Assembly (NCBI RefSeq): GCF_001541345.2 | Contig: NZ_LMVL02000001.1 | Coordinates: forward strand, 434,001 to 498,000 | Direction: 5' to 3' | Length of the DNA stretch: 64,000 bases | Source of the DNA: Gillisella vitis | GTDB taxonomy: Bacteria > Pseudomonadota > Alphaproteobacteria > Rhizobiales > Rhizobiaceae | Shown: positions 1 through 9,528 of the stretch, piece after piece | Layout: each line of letters begins with the position of its first letter | How positions within the stretch are numbered: the stretch's first letter is position 1 | Program-made: the position numbers and the translations under genes | The notes under the pieces: model-generated | Told to the model about the DNA's origin: nothing | Databases searched by the model: none | Seen by the model: only the letters and a program-made list of their open reading frames with translations

Positions 1-1
1 C

Positions 2-3000
2 GGTTTGAGCTTTGCGACAGCGGCCAATGCCGCACTTTCAGCGTCATGCAGCCAAGTCAATTCAGACTTCAGCTCACCGCGCTATCTCACCAATACCGAC
101 AACTTTTCCCCTGATTATCAGAGCTTGACCGCTGGAGAATATATCTCCTGGAGCTTTTCCACCACGGGAACAGCAGCTGGCGGCACCTCATCGGCAATTG
201 TCATATACAGCGATAATTATAATAATCTTCTCGTCAATGAGAGTAATCTTGGCGGAAATATCAATAAATCAGGCAATTTTACAGCCACGGCTTCCATAGA
301 CAATCTACAGATGATCCTTGATGTCACACAGGATTCATCGGCTAGCCCCTCTGATTACAACACCCTCACATTCAGTGCGGCCTGTTATGCTAGCGCTCCC
401 ACGTCTCCTGGTGCGCCGACAATCGGAACGGCGACGCCTGGCAACGGCCAGGCCACGGTGTCCTTCACCGCTCCGGCCAGCGATGGCGGCGCAGCGATCA
501 CCAGCTATACCGTGACGGCAAGCCCGGGTGGGGCGACGGCAAGCGGTTCGGCAAGCCCGATCACCGTGACCGGCCTGACCAATGGCACGGCCTATACGTT
601 TACGGTCACCGCGACTAACAGTGTCGGAACGGGTGCGGCTTCAGCGGCAACCAGCTCTGTCACCCCGACAGCGCCAACCTTTACCTTCTCGCCTGCCTCA
701 GGTGCGTTGACAGCAGCGACCGTGGGAACGGCCTATAGCGAGACAATTACGGCTTCGGGCGGAACATCCCCCTATACCTATGCGGTCACATCAGGCACGC
801 TTCCCAGCGGATTGAGCCTCAACACGACGACTGGCGAGATCTCCGGTACGCCGTCAAGCGTGGAAAACGCCAGCTTCACCATCTCAGCCACGGATGCCAA
901 TAGCGCGACGAGCTCGGCAAGTTATTCCCTTGCCGTGGCCGCAGGCCTTCCTGGTGCGCCGACAATTGGAACGGCTACAGCTGGAAACAGCCAGGCCACC
1001 GTTTCCTTCACGGCTCCCGCCAGCAATGGCGGCGCGGCGATCACCAGCTATACCGTAACGGCAAGTCCGGGTGGTGCGATGGCAAGCGGGTCGGCAAGCC
1101 CGATCACCGTGAGCGGCCTGACCAATGGCACGGCCTATACGTTTACCGTCACCGCGACCAACAGTGCCGGGACGGGTGCGGCTTCGGCAGCAACGAGCTC
1201 GGTCACCCCGACAGCGCCAACCTTTACCTTCTCCCCCGCCTCCGGCGCGTTGACAGCGGCAACGGTTGGAGCTGCCTATAGCGAGACAATTACGGCTTCG
1301 GGCGGAACCTCCCCCTATAGCTATGCGGTCACATCAGGGACACTTCCTGCTGGCATGAGCCTCAACACATCGACCGGGGCGATTTCCGGCACGCCGACGG
1401 CTGCTGCCAATACGAGCTTCACCATTACCGCCACCGATGCCAATAGCGCTACGGGATCGGCGAGCTATTCGCTTGCCGTGGCAGCAGACGTTCCCGGCGC
1501 GCCGACGATTGGGACGGCATCCGCCGGTGATACCCAGGCGACCGTTTCCTTTACCGCTCCGGCCAGCGATGGTGGCGCGTCCATTACAAGCTATACCGTG
1601 ACGGCAAGCCCGGGTGGGGCGACGGCAAGCGGCTCGGCAAGCCCGATCACCGTGACCGGCCTGACCAATGGCACGGCCTATACGTTTACCGTGACCGCGA
1701 CCAACAGTGCCGGAACCGGTTCGGCTTCGGTCGCTTCGAACTCGGTCACCCCGTCTGCCGTTCTTCAGGCCCCGGTTGCCAACGCCGTCTCAGAAACAGT
1801 TGCAGCCAATTCGTCGGCCAACGTGATCACTCTCAACATGACCGGCGGCACGGCCTCGTCCGTTGCGGTCGCGTCAGCGGCATCGCATGGAACGGCCACA
1901 GCCTCCGGCACGTCGATCACCTATACGCCCACAGCTGGTTATTCCGGCTCCGACAGTTTTACCTACACTGCCACCAATGCAACCGGAACATCTTCTCCAG
2001 CTACGGTGACTATAACGGTAACGGCCCCAGCCTTCACCCTGTCACCAGCCTCTGGCACGTTGACTGCGGCAACCGTGGGGACGGCCTATAGCGAGACAAT
2101 TACGGCTTCGGGCGGAACATCCCCCTATACCTATGCGGTTACATCAGGGACACTTCCTGCTGGCATGAGCCTCAACACATCGACCGGGGCAATTTCCGGC
2201 ACACCAACGACCGCTGCCAATACCAGCTTCACCATCACCGCCACCGATGCCAATAGCGCTACGGGGTCGGCGAGCTATTCCCTTGCCGTGGCAGCAGACC
2301 TTCCCGGCGCGCCGACGATTGGGACGGCATCCGCCGGTGATACCCAGGCGACCATTTCGTTTGCCGCCCCGGCCAGCGATGGTGGCGCGTCGATTACAAG
2401 CTATACCGTGACGGCAAGCCCGGGTGGGGCGACGGCAACCGGTTCGGCAAGCCCGATCACCGTGACCGGTCTGACCAATGGCACGGCCTATACGTTTACC
2501 GTGACCGCGACCAACAGTGCCGGAACCGGAACGGCTTCGGTCGCGTCGAACTCGGTCACCCCGTCTGCCGTTCTCCAGGCCCCGGTTGCCAATACCGTCT
2601 CAGAAACAGTTGCAGCCAATTCGTCGGCCAACGTGATCACTCTCAACATGACCGGCGGCACGGCCTCGTCCGTTGCGGTCGCGTCAGCGGCATCGCATGG
2701 AACGGCCACAGCCTCCGGCACGTCGATCACCTATACGCCCACAGCTGGTTATTCCGGCTCCGACAGTTTTACCTACACTGCCACCAATGCAACCGGAACA
2801 TCTTCTCCAGCTACGGTGACTATAACGGTAACGGCCCCAGCCTTCACCCTGTCACCAGCCTCTGGCACGTTGACTGCGGCAACCGTGGGGACGGCCTATA
2901 GCGAGACAATTACGGCTTCGGGCGGAACATCCCCCTATACCTATGCGGTTACATCAGGGACACTTCCTGCTGGCATGAGCCTCAACACATCGACCGGGGC

Positions 3001-6000
3001 AATTTCCGGCACACCAACGACCGCTGCCAATACCAGCTTCACCATCACCGCCACCGATGCCAATAGCGCTACGGGGTCGGCGAGCTATTCCCTTGCCGTG
3101 GCAGCAGACCTTCCCGGCGCGCCGACGATTGGGACGGCATCCGCCGGTGATACCCAGGCGACCATTTCGTTTGCCGCCCCGGCCAGCGATGGTGGCGCGT
3201 CGATTACAAGCTATACCGTGACGGCAAGCCCGGGTGGGGCGACGGCAACCGGTTCGGCAAGCCCGATCACCGTGACCGGTCTGACCAATGGCACGGCCTA
3301 TACGTTTACCGTGACCGCGATCAACAGTGCCGGAACCGGAACGGCTTCGGTCGCGTCGAACTCGGTCACCCCGTCTGCCGTTCTCCAGGCCCCGGTTGCC
3401 AATACCGTCTCAGAAACAGTTGCAGCCAATTCGTCGGCCAACGTGATCACTCTCAACATGACCGGCGGCACGGCCTCGTCCGTTGCGGTCGCGTCAGCGG
3501 CATCGCATGGAACGGCCACAGCCTCCGGCACGTCGATTACCTATACGCCCACAGCTGGTTATTCCGGCTCCGACAGTTTTACCTATACTGCCACCAATGC
3601 AACCGGAACATCCTCGCCAGCTACGGTGACCATAACGGTTACGGCCCCGACCTTGGTCCTCTCGCCTTCGGCGGGCACCCTTGCAACAGGCACGGTTGGT
3701 GCGGCCTACAGCCAAACGGTCGCAGTATCCGGTGGCGCAGAGCCGTATGATTACGAATTCCTGTCGGGATCTTTGCCAGCCGGCCTGTCCATAACGTCAA
3801 GCGGTGCCGCCGCTGCCAGGGTTCTCTCCGGCACGCCTTCGGCTGCCGGAACGAGTAACTTCACGGTTAAAGTTACCGATGCATATGGTGCAACGGTCAC
3901 GGCATCTTATTCCATCACCATCAATGCAGCAGCGCCGATCGCCAACGCGCTGACGGCAACCGTGACGGCAAACTCTTCAGATAACGTTCTGGCACCTTCC
4001 ATCACCGGTGGTGCTGCGACGGCGGTTGCCATTGCCTCCTCGCCAAGCCATGGGGCTGCAACGGTATCCGGCACCAACTTTATCTATACGCCGACTGCTG
4101 GTTATTCCGGCTCCGACAGTTTTACCTACACTGCCACCAATGCTACCGGAACATCCTCGCCAGCTACGGTGACCATAACGGTGACGGCTCCGACCTTCAC
4201 CCTGTCACCAACTTCCGGCGCGTTGACTGCTGCAACTGTTGGAACGGCCTATACTGAGACGGTCACGGCTTCGGGTGGCACGTCACCCTATAGCTATGCG
4301 GTCACATCAGGGACACTTCCTGCTGGCATGAGCCTCAACACATCGACCGGTGCGATTTCCGGCACACCAACGACCGCTGCCAACACCAGCTTCACCATCA
4401 CCGCTACGGATGCCAATAGCGCTACGGGATCGGCGGCCTATTCCCTTACCGTCACGGAGCCGTCGGTAACGCTGAGCCTCTCTCCGTCTTCAGGTGCTCT
4501 CACCACAGCAACGGTTGGCACGGCCTATAGCCAGTCCGTCACGACAACCAGTGGTACCGTGCCTTATACCTACGCTGGAACCGGCCTGCCGGATGGCCTC
4601 GTCCTTGACACGAGTACCGGAACCATCAGCGGAACGCCGACGACGGCTGGAAGCTATGCTATTTCCATGACGGTCACCGATAGCGCGTCACCTGCCAATC
4701 ATGGCTCGGGCAACTATACGCTGACGGTGAACGCAGCGGCGTCCATCGCCTTCTCGCCAGCTGGCGGCACGCTAAAGGAAGCCATGGCGGGTGAGGCCTA
4801 TAGCCAGCAGATCTCTGCAACAGGTGGCACGGGAACGCTGATCTACAGCCTTTCCTCTGGAAGCCTGCCGAAAGGCATGGTGCTGAATATCTCGACCGGT
4901 GCGCTGAGCGGACCGCTCGATGCGGGTACGGAAGGCGATTATTCCTTTGCCATCCAGGCCCGTGACAGCAATGGTACGACCGGCACGGCAAGCTATACCG
5001 TCAAAGTGGCCACGCGCGCGGTGACCGTGGCGGATCATGTGGTCGAGGTTCCCGCAGGTGCCACGCCGAATAATGTCTATCTCAACAAAGACGCTACCGG
5101 AGGTCCGTTTATCGAGGCAGATATTGTCTCCGTCGAGCCACCCGAGGCAGGGACGGCAACCCTTATTCAAGGGGAGCTTGCAGCCGTCTCGTCAGCTTCA
5201 CCTGTCGGCTGGTATTTGAAATTCACTCCGAATCCGGCCTATTCAGGACAGGCCCGTATCGCCTATCGCCTTGGTAGTTCGCTTGGAAATTCCAACACGG
5301 GCACTGTCATCTACAACATCAACTATAACGCCGAGCAAGTCGCGACGGATATCGACAACCTCGTACACAGCTTTGTCCAGACCCGTCAAAACATGATCTC
5401 ATCCGCGATCAAGGTGCCGGGTCTGATGGAACGAGGCCGAATGGCCAGGGCGACGACCCCTGTGACAACCAGGATGTCTCCGTCTACGCAAGGAATGACG
5501 TTCGGTTTTTCCACCAGTCTTGCACAGATGGAATCGGCCCGTGACAGTGCCGACGGCATTGCTGGCGGCTATTCTTCGCCGTTCAATATCTGGATTGATG
5601 GTGCCGTTCTGGCTCATAACGACAAGGACACCAATGGCAGCAAGTGGGGCAGCTTCGCCATGATCAACATGGGGGCCGACTATCTGCTAACCGACAAGGC
5701 GCTGCTGGGTCTTTCGTTTCACTATGACCGGATGACAGACCCGACGGATGAGGACGCCATGCTGACCGGTAATGGCTGGCTGGCTGGCCCCTATACCTCT
5801 TTCGAAGTGACCAAAGGCGTGTTCTGGGATGCAAGCCTGCTGTATGGCGGGTCCTCAAACACCATCGATACTGAGTTCTGGGATGGCAATTTCGATACCC
5901 AGCGCTGGATGTTGGATACGTCCATCAAGGGAAAATGGTCTTTGGACGAAGCGACCGTAGTGACGCCGAAGCTAAGAGCGGTTTATTTTTCCGAAACAGT

Positions 6001-6319
6001 CGACGATTATTCCGTAAAAAACAGCTCGGGCGACTCTATCGATCTCGATGGGTTTACCTCGGAGCAGTTCAGGGTGAGCCTCGGCGCTGAAATTGCCCGT
6101 TCCTTTACGCTTGCAAGCGGCTCGACCCTGACGCCAAAACTTGGTCTCACCACCGGCTTTTCTGGCCTCGACGGATCGGGTCTGTTCGGGTCGGTTACGG
6201 CTGGCGCGTCCATGCAAACAACTGAGGCTTGGGCGATTGAAGGCAGCCTTCTGTTTAACATCGAAGGCGAAGGTGAAAAATCGGTCGGCGCGAAGGTTGG
6301 ATTGTCGCGGAAGTTTTGA
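2..6319 (+). CDS. Autotransporter adhesin with Ig-like/FN3 repeats, 5' end missing
   Basis: About 2100 residues are visible. The frame is open to the window edge and the first residues (LSFATAANA then ALSASC) look like the end of a signal peptide, so the true start lies upstream. From about residue 130 the passenger is a chain of repeats: five FN3-like units (PGAPTIGTA starts), eight putative-Ig (He_PIG-like) units with the SPASG...ATVGTAYSETITASGG signature, and four to five Big/cadherin-like units with PTAGYSGSDSFTYTATN. After a helical linker near residue 1790, the last ~270 residues form an autotransporter beta-barrel ending in Phe, as outer-membrane proteins usually do. By family knowledge the barrel anchors the passenger on the cell surface, and adhesion is the inferred role. 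A long part of the passenger is an 810-bp DNA repeat. The Ser/Thr/Ala/Gly-rich repeats make reverse-strand shadow ORFs that I discount. Confidence 0.9.
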   Translation, partial: GLSFATAANAALSASCSQVNSDFSSPRYLTNTDNFSPDYQSLTAGEYISWSFSTTGTAAGGTSSAIVIYSDNYNNLLVNESNLGGNINKSGNFTATASIDNLQMILDVTQDSSASPSDYNTLTFSAACYASAPTSPGAPTIGTATPGNGQATVSFTAPASDGGAAITSYTVTASPGGATASGSASPITVTGLTNGTAYTFTVTATNSVGTGAASAATSSVTPTAPTFTFSPASGALTAATVGTAYSETITASGGTSPYTYAVTSGTLPSGLSLNTTTGEISGTPSSVENASFTISATDANSATSSASYSLAVAAGLPGAPTIGTATAGNSQATVSFTAPASNGGAAITSYTVTASPGGAMASGSASPITVSGLTNGTAYTFTVTATNSAGTGAASAATSSVTPTAPTFTFSPASGALTAATVGAAYSETITASGGTSPYSYAVTSGTLPAGMSLNTSTGAISGTPTAAANTSFTITATDANSATGSASYSLAVAADVPGAPTIGTASAGDTQATVSFTAPASDGGASITSYTVTASPGGATASGSASPITVTGLTNGTAYTFTVTATNSAGTGSASVASNSVTPSAVLQAPVANAVSETVAANSSANVITLNMTGGTASSVAVASAASHGTATASGTSITYTPTAGYSGSDSFTYTATNATGTSSPATVTITVTAPAFTLSPASGTLTAATVGTAYSETITASGGTSPYTYAVTSGTLPAGMSLNTSTGAISGTPTTAANTSFTITATDANSATGSASYSLAVAADLPGAPTIGTASAGDTQATISFAAPASDGGASITSYTVTASPGGATATGSASPITVTGLTNGTAYTFTVTATNSAGTGTASVASNSVTPSAVLQAPVANTVSETVAANSSANVITLNMTGGTASSVAVASAASHGTATASGTSITYTPTAGYSGSDSFTYTATNATGTSSPATVTITVTAPAFTLSPASGTLTAATVGTAYSETITASGGTSPYTYAVTSGTLPAGMSLNTSTGAISGTPTTAANTSFTITATDANSATGSASYSLAVAADLPGAPTIGTASAGDTQATISFAAPASDGGASITSYTVTASPGGATATGSASPITVTGLTNGTAYTFTVTAINSAGTGTASVASNSVTPSAVLQAPVANTVSETVAANSSANVITLNMTGGTASSVAVASAASHGTATASGTSITYTPTAGYSGSDSFTYTATNATGTSSPATVTITVTAPTLVLSPSAGTLATGTVGAAYSQTVAVSGGAEPYDYEFLSGSLPAGLSITSSGAAAARVLSGTPSAAGTSNFTVKVTDAYGATVTASYSITINAAAPIANALTATVTANSSDNVLAPSITGGAATAVAIASSPSHGAATVSGTNFIYTPTAGYSGSDSFTYTATNATGTSSPATVTITVTAPTFTLSPTSGALTAATVGTAYTETVTASGGTSPYSYAVTSGTLPAGMSLNTSTGAISGTPTTAANTSFTITATDANSATGSAAYSLTVTEPSVTLSLSPSSGALTTATVGTAYSQSVTTTSGTVPYTYAGTGLPDGLVLDTSTGTISGTPTTAGSYAISMTVTDSASPANHGSGNYTLTVNAAASIAFSPAGGTLKEAMAGEAYSQQISATGGTGTLIYSLSSGSLPKGMVLNISTGALSGPLDAGTEGDYSFAIQARDSNGTTGTASYTVKVATRAVTVADHVVEVPAGATPNNVYLNKDATGGPFIEADIVSVEPPEAGTATLIQGELAAVSSASPVGWYLKFTPNPAYSGQARIAYRLGSSLGNSNTGTVIYNINYNAEQVATDIDNLVHSFVQTRQNMISSAIKVPGLMERGRMARATTPVTTRMSPSTQGMTFGFSTSLAQMESARDSADGIAGGYSSPFNIWIDGAVLAHNDKDTNGSKWGSFAMINMGADYLLTDKALLGLSFHYDRMTDPTDEDAMLTGNGWLAGPYTSFEVTKGVFWDASLLYGGSSNTIDTEFWDGNFDTQRWMLDTSIKGKWSLDEATVVTPKLRAVYFSETVDDYSVKNSSGDSIDLDGFTSEQFRVSLGAEIARSFTLASGSTLTPKLGLTTGFSGLDGSGLFGSVTAGASMQTTEAWAIEGSLLFNIEGEGEKSVGAKVGLSRKF
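1490..3640 (+). repeat. 810-bp in-frame tandem repeat inside the autotransporter
   Basis: The same sequence recurs with an 810-bp (270-codon) period: positions 1741, 2551 and 3361 all start the same stretch, as do 2041 and 2851. Each unit encodes one FN3, one Big-like and one He_PIG-like domain. The copies starting near 2300 and 3110 differ at very few bases (for example ACC to ATC near 3320). The copy starting near 1490 is slightly more diverged. The third copy is partial and breaks down after about 3640. This indicates recent duplication or gene conversion. Confidence 0.9.
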
Positions 6320-6342
6320 CGCGTGCGGGAGAGACCGAATTT

Positions 6343-6381
6343 TGATCCGAACTTGGCGAGGCAACTGCCAGGTTCGGATCA
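6343..6381 (+). terminator. Strong stem-loop after the autotransporter gene
   Basis: Arms of 15 nt (TGATCCGAACTTGGC at 6343-6357 and its complement at 6367-6381, one G-U wobble) enclose a 9-nt loop, 23 nt after the stop codon. No long T-run follows, so this is either a weak intrinsic terminator or an mRNA 3'-end stabiliser. Confidence 0.55.
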
Positions 6382-6970
6382 GTTATCACAGTTGACTTTC
6401 ACTAAGAACTGACCCGGTAGCACAGGATAGGGGATGCGGGGCGCAAACATCACCCTCAGCTGGCGTGCTGAGCGACGGCGCGGCGCTCTCCTGGAGAGGA
6501 GTTTCGGTGTTTTGCGCGATGATCTGTGCCATTCTCTATAATGAGCATTATGTCCGATAATGCATTATCGGACATATTTAATTAACGACAATGCATGCGG
6601 TTTATCCGATTTGACTGGATTAAACTGCACGCCAAATTTATGCGCTTTCGCATGGATTCGTGAGCACTCTTACCACAGAGAACGCCTAAAGCTGGTCGTA
6701 TGCGGCAGATTTAAAGTGTTATAGCGTCTTTGTGCGCTTTATAAAACGCACGGCACTGTAGCCTGCCAAGCTAGGCGCCCTTGCGCGGCCGCCTGAATCT
6801 GCATTTTCTACCGCTATCGCTCTGGAATTGCTTGGCGATCTAGGGCGGGTCGGCTGTTTTTGGCCATACGTGTGCTGGCGCGCCGGTCCGGCGTGATCGT
6901 CACGCCATTTGTACAGGAGACACTGTAGACGTAGCGCTGTGGAAACAAAATCTGGGCGTGGGAACCTCGT
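6382..6970. other. Gene-poor stretch
   Basis: I see no convincing coding sequence here. It holds the 28-bp palindrome described separately, in an AT-rich patch, followed by mixed-composition DNA that leads into the IS6-family remnant. Confidence 0.5.
6549..6576. repeat. 28-bp perfect palindrome
   Basis: The half-site TATGTCCGATAATG is followed immediately by its exact complement, with no spacer. It lies in an AT-rich patch between two gene-poor stretches. A perfect palindrome this long is typical of a dimeric-protein operator or a recombinase target. The core CCGATAA/TTATCG recurs in spaced form at 33030-33048. No promoter or gene start is clearly attached to it. Confidence 0.7.
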
Positions 6971-7560
6971 TCACGCAGTGTGAAGGCGCGTGACTTGGTG
7001 CCATGCTTGTATGGCTGCTGCTGTTAGTCCTTGATGGTGGGCGGATGGAATATCGTGTCGGGCAACGTTAAAGAGGTTAGTGATCGGGTCGTGGATGGAA
7101 ACGAAATGTTGAAGCTGTCGCGTTGATTTGAACCGCATCATGATCCTCTCCGGTCGTTGGGCGGACTGATGGAAGTTTCGGCCCGATTGTTCAATCCCCT
7201 GTGAGAACGATGCTCGACGCTGGGCATGACCTCCTGCCTGGCCGCACTATAGGGCCGTAGTTTGTCGATGATCACCACATCCGGCACACGGCCTTGTGTT
7301 TTCAGGACCTTGCGCATCTGGCGTTTTGCCGCCTTTGCATTGCGGCGGCTTTGCACCAAGACGTCGAGAGCAAAGCCGTTCTGATCATCGGCGCGCCAAA
7401 GCCAGTGTTTCTTTCCACCGACGGTTATACCAACCTCATCGAGATGCCAGATATCACTGAATTTGCCAGCAGATCTTCGACCATCCGCAGGTTGAGCGGA
7501 AACTGAAAATAAAGCTAAACGGCTTGGGCAATTACCTCGGCTGGAAATCGATGGCGACGA
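6971..7560 (-). pseudogene. IS6-family transposase remnant
   Basis: Read on the minus strand from about 7556, the pieces match the order of an IS6/IS26-type transposase. The N-terminal part (RHRFPAEVIAQA, then LYFQFPLNLRMVEDLLA) carries an in-frame stop. A gap of roughly 30 residues follows, then WHLDEVGITVGGKKHWLW with the first catalytic Asp, then DVLVQSRRNAKAAKRQMRKVL and PDVVIIDKLRPYSAARQE. After a frameshift near 7138 comes MRFKSTRQLQHFVSIHDP, ending at 6971. With a stop, a deletion and a frameshift it cannot make a working enzyme. I could not identify clean terminal repeats. Confidence 0.8.
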
Positions 7561-7731
7561 TGTAGAGGATCACGTGCAAAACTGCTCATCCCGCCAGATC
7601 TCACATTTTGATCGATGCAAGGTTAACGTTACAGTGCAGGGCTCTCTCCTTCCGGCACATAGAAATGAATAATGAGCGGCTCTCAACATCAGGTTTCTCC
7701 ACAAAAATTCTACTGCCCTCTGGAATTTATG

Positions 7732-7746
7732 TTGCGTCTGATGCAA
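7732..7746. promoter_or_regulatory. Candidate IclR operator upstream of the gentisate dioxygenase gene
   Basis: TTGC-N7-GCAA lies 39 nt before the dioxygenase start and overlaps a second short inverted repeat, GCAAT-GT-ATTGC (7743-7754). The same TTGC-N7-GCAA layout occurs in the divergent promoter at 10784-10802, which suggests one shared regulator, most likely the IclR protein encoded between the two sites. Confidence 0.45.
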
Positions 7747-7784
7747 TGTATTGCGCAGGATGAATTTCATAGGAGGCTGAAACC

Positions 7785-8879
7785 ATGCAACCTGTTGCAC
7801 AAAGCAACATGATGGTAGCGGAGGACACGGAAGAGCTGCGGCAGTTGTATACGGACTTTGAGGAGCATCACCTCAAGCCGTTCTGGACGCAGATCGATGA
7901 CCTCATGCCGGTAATTCCGAATCCGAAAGCTGTGGCGCATGTGTGGAGATGGTCCACACTTTACCCGCTGGCCAAGCGCTCGGGCGATCTCGTTCCGGTT
8001 GGCCGTGGTGGAGAACGCCGTGCGATCGGCTTGGCCAATCCAGGGCTGGGAGGGCGTGTCTATATCAGCCCGACCCTGTGGGCCGCCATTCAGTATCTCG
8101 GGCCGCGTGAAACCGCACCCGAACATCGCCATGCCCAGAACGCCTTCCGATTTGTGGTAGAGGGCGAGGGGGTATGGACGGTTGTCAATGGAGACCCGGT
8201 GCGCATGAGCCGCGGTGATTTCTTGCTGACGCCGGGCTGGCACTTCCACGGCCACCACAATGATACCGATAAGCCCATGGCCTGGATCGACGGGCTCGAC
8301 ATTCCCTTTTCCTACCAGAACGATGTCGGCTTTTTCGAATTCGGCTCCGACCGCGTGACGGACTATGCGACGCCACGCTTTTCGCGCGGTGAACGTCTCT
8401 GGTGTCACCCGGGACTTCGGCCATTGTCCGGGCTAGAGAACACGGTGTCATCGCCAATCGGTGCCTATCGCTGGGAACATATCGATCGGGCTCTGACCGA
8501 GCAGCTACTGCTCGAGGAGGAGGGACAGCCAGCGACGGTTGGGCAGGGGCATGCTGCGGTGCGCTATATCAACCCGACCACTGGTGGCGATGTGATGCCG
8601 ACGATCCGCGCCGAATTTCACCGTCTGCGCGCCGGAACAGTCACGCCGGGCTGCCGCGAGGTGGGCTCCAGCGTCTTCCAGGTGTTCGATGGCGAAGGCG
8701 TGGTGGTCCTCAACGGGCGCGAGCAGCGTCTGGACAAGGGCGACATCTTTGTCGTGCCGTCCTGGGTCAAGTGGTCCCTTCAGGCGGAAAGCCAGTTCGA
8801 TCTTTTCCGCTTCTCGGATGCCCCCATCATGGAACGGTTGGGCTTTGCCCGCACCCAGGTGGAAAATCCATCTTCTTGA
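7785..8879 (+). CDS. Gentisate 1,2-dioxygenase (cupin)
   Basis: The 364-residue protein has two cupin domains. PEHRH at 112-116 and WHFHGHH at 152-158 supply His114, His116 and His155, with the same 39-residue spacing between the second and third iron ligands as known gentisate dioxygenases. By family knowledge it splits gentisate next to a hydroxyl to give maleylpyruvate, using Fe(II). AGGAGG at 7770-7775 supports the ATG at 7785. The next gene, 13 nt downstream, encodes a maleylpyruvate isomerase-type protein, and CoA-dependent salicylate genes follow, so gentisate is the likely substrate. Close relatives include salicylate 1,2-dioxygenase, which I cannot exclude from sequence alone. Confidence 0.88.
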   Translation: MQPVAQSNMMVAEDTEELRQLYTDFEEHHLKPFWTQIDDLMPVIPNPKAVAHVWRWSTLYPLAKRSGDLVPVGRGGERRAIGLANPGLGGRVYISPTLWAAIQYLGPRETAPEHRHAQNAFRFVVEGEGVWTVVNGDPVRMSRGDFLLTPGWHFHGHHNDTDKPMAWIDGLDIPFSYQNDVGFFEFGSDRVTDYATPRFSRGERLWCHPGLRPLSGLENTVSSPIGAYRWEHIDRALTEQLLLEEEGQPATVGQGHAAVRYINPTTGGDVMPTIRAEFHRLRAGTVTPGCREVGSSVFQVFDGEGVVVLNGREQRLDKGDIFVVPSWVKWSLQAESQFDLFRFSDAPIMERLGFARTQVENPSS

Positions 8880-8892
8880 GAGGGAGGCTACA

Positions 8893-9492
8893 ATGGCTCT
8901 CTCGCTTGAGGAGTCGCGTCGGGAATTGCAAGAACGCCAGGGGCTCGGCGCACGTTACGATGCCCTTCAGGCACCCCATGCGGATCTTGCGCTTGCCCGT
9001 TTGGGAGCGGCCTATTTCGCCCGTAAGCTCAATGAGCTGAGCGATGCTGATCTCGCTCTGCCGTCGCGGGTTGCCGGCTGGTCGCGCCGCCATGTGGTGG
9101 CGCATGTCGCGTATCAGGCGCGCGGCCTTGCGCGGCTGGTGGAAGCCGCGCGCCAGGGGCGCGGCGCGGAGCGGCTGGAAGAGCCGGAGGCGCAGATCGA
9201 AGAGGTCGATTTTGGTGCAAGCCTGCCGGCCCATGCCCTGCGTTATCTGTTTCATCACGCGCAGATCCACCTCAACGTGGAATGGCGCGATCTGCAGGAT
9301 GCCGGCTGGCGCGCCAGTATTGAAAGCCTGCAGGGCAGGCTTGTGCCGATCCGCGAGACGCCCTGGATCCGCGCCCGTGCGATATGGCAAGCGGCTGTTC
9401 AACTGGACAATGGCGCGTCATCGCATCACTTTCCGCAGGCGCTAAGCCAAAGGCTTGGTGCGGAAGCAGGTGTCGACGCGCTGTCATCGTAG
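8893..9492 (+). CDS. Maleylpyruvate isomerase-type protein (DinB/MDMPI fold)
   Basis: The 199-residue protein has the N-terminal DinB-like helical bundle of the mycothiol-type maleylpyruvate isomerase family, including GWSRRHVVAHVAYQARGLARL at about 61-81, with the conserved Trp-x-x-x-His and later His positions. The GGGAGG ribosome site and ATG at 8893 follow the dioxygenase stop by 13 nt, so the two are co-transcribed. The likely job is cis-trans isomerisation of maleylpyruvate to fumarylpyruvate. The family is best known in actinobacteria using mycothiol; a Gram-negative host would need another thiol or none. A fumarylpyruvate hydrolase gene is not seen nearby. Confidence 0.7.
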   Translation: MALSLEESRRELQERQGLGARYDALQAPHADLALARLGAAYFARKLNELSDADLALPSRVAGWSRRHVVAHVAYQARGLARLVEAARQGRGAERLEEPEAQIEEVDFGASLPAHALRYLFHHAQIHLNVEWRDLQDAGWRASIESLQGRLVPIRETPWIRARAIWQAAVQLDNGASSHHFPQALSQRLGAEAGVDALSS

Positions 9493-9528
9493 CCCGGAAC
9501 GGATAGGGTAAAACATCGCAAGGGGCGC

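Noticed and set aside
2488..3715. Reverse-strand ORFs within the autotransporter repeats
   Set aside because: They lie opposite a well-supported repeat protein, duplicate each other because of the 810-bp repeat, and show no domain of their own.
7767..8408. Minus-strand ORF of 213 codons opposite the gentisate dioxygenase
   Set aside because: Codon pattern is the mirror of the real gene; no domain, no ribosome site, no neighbours in that direction.
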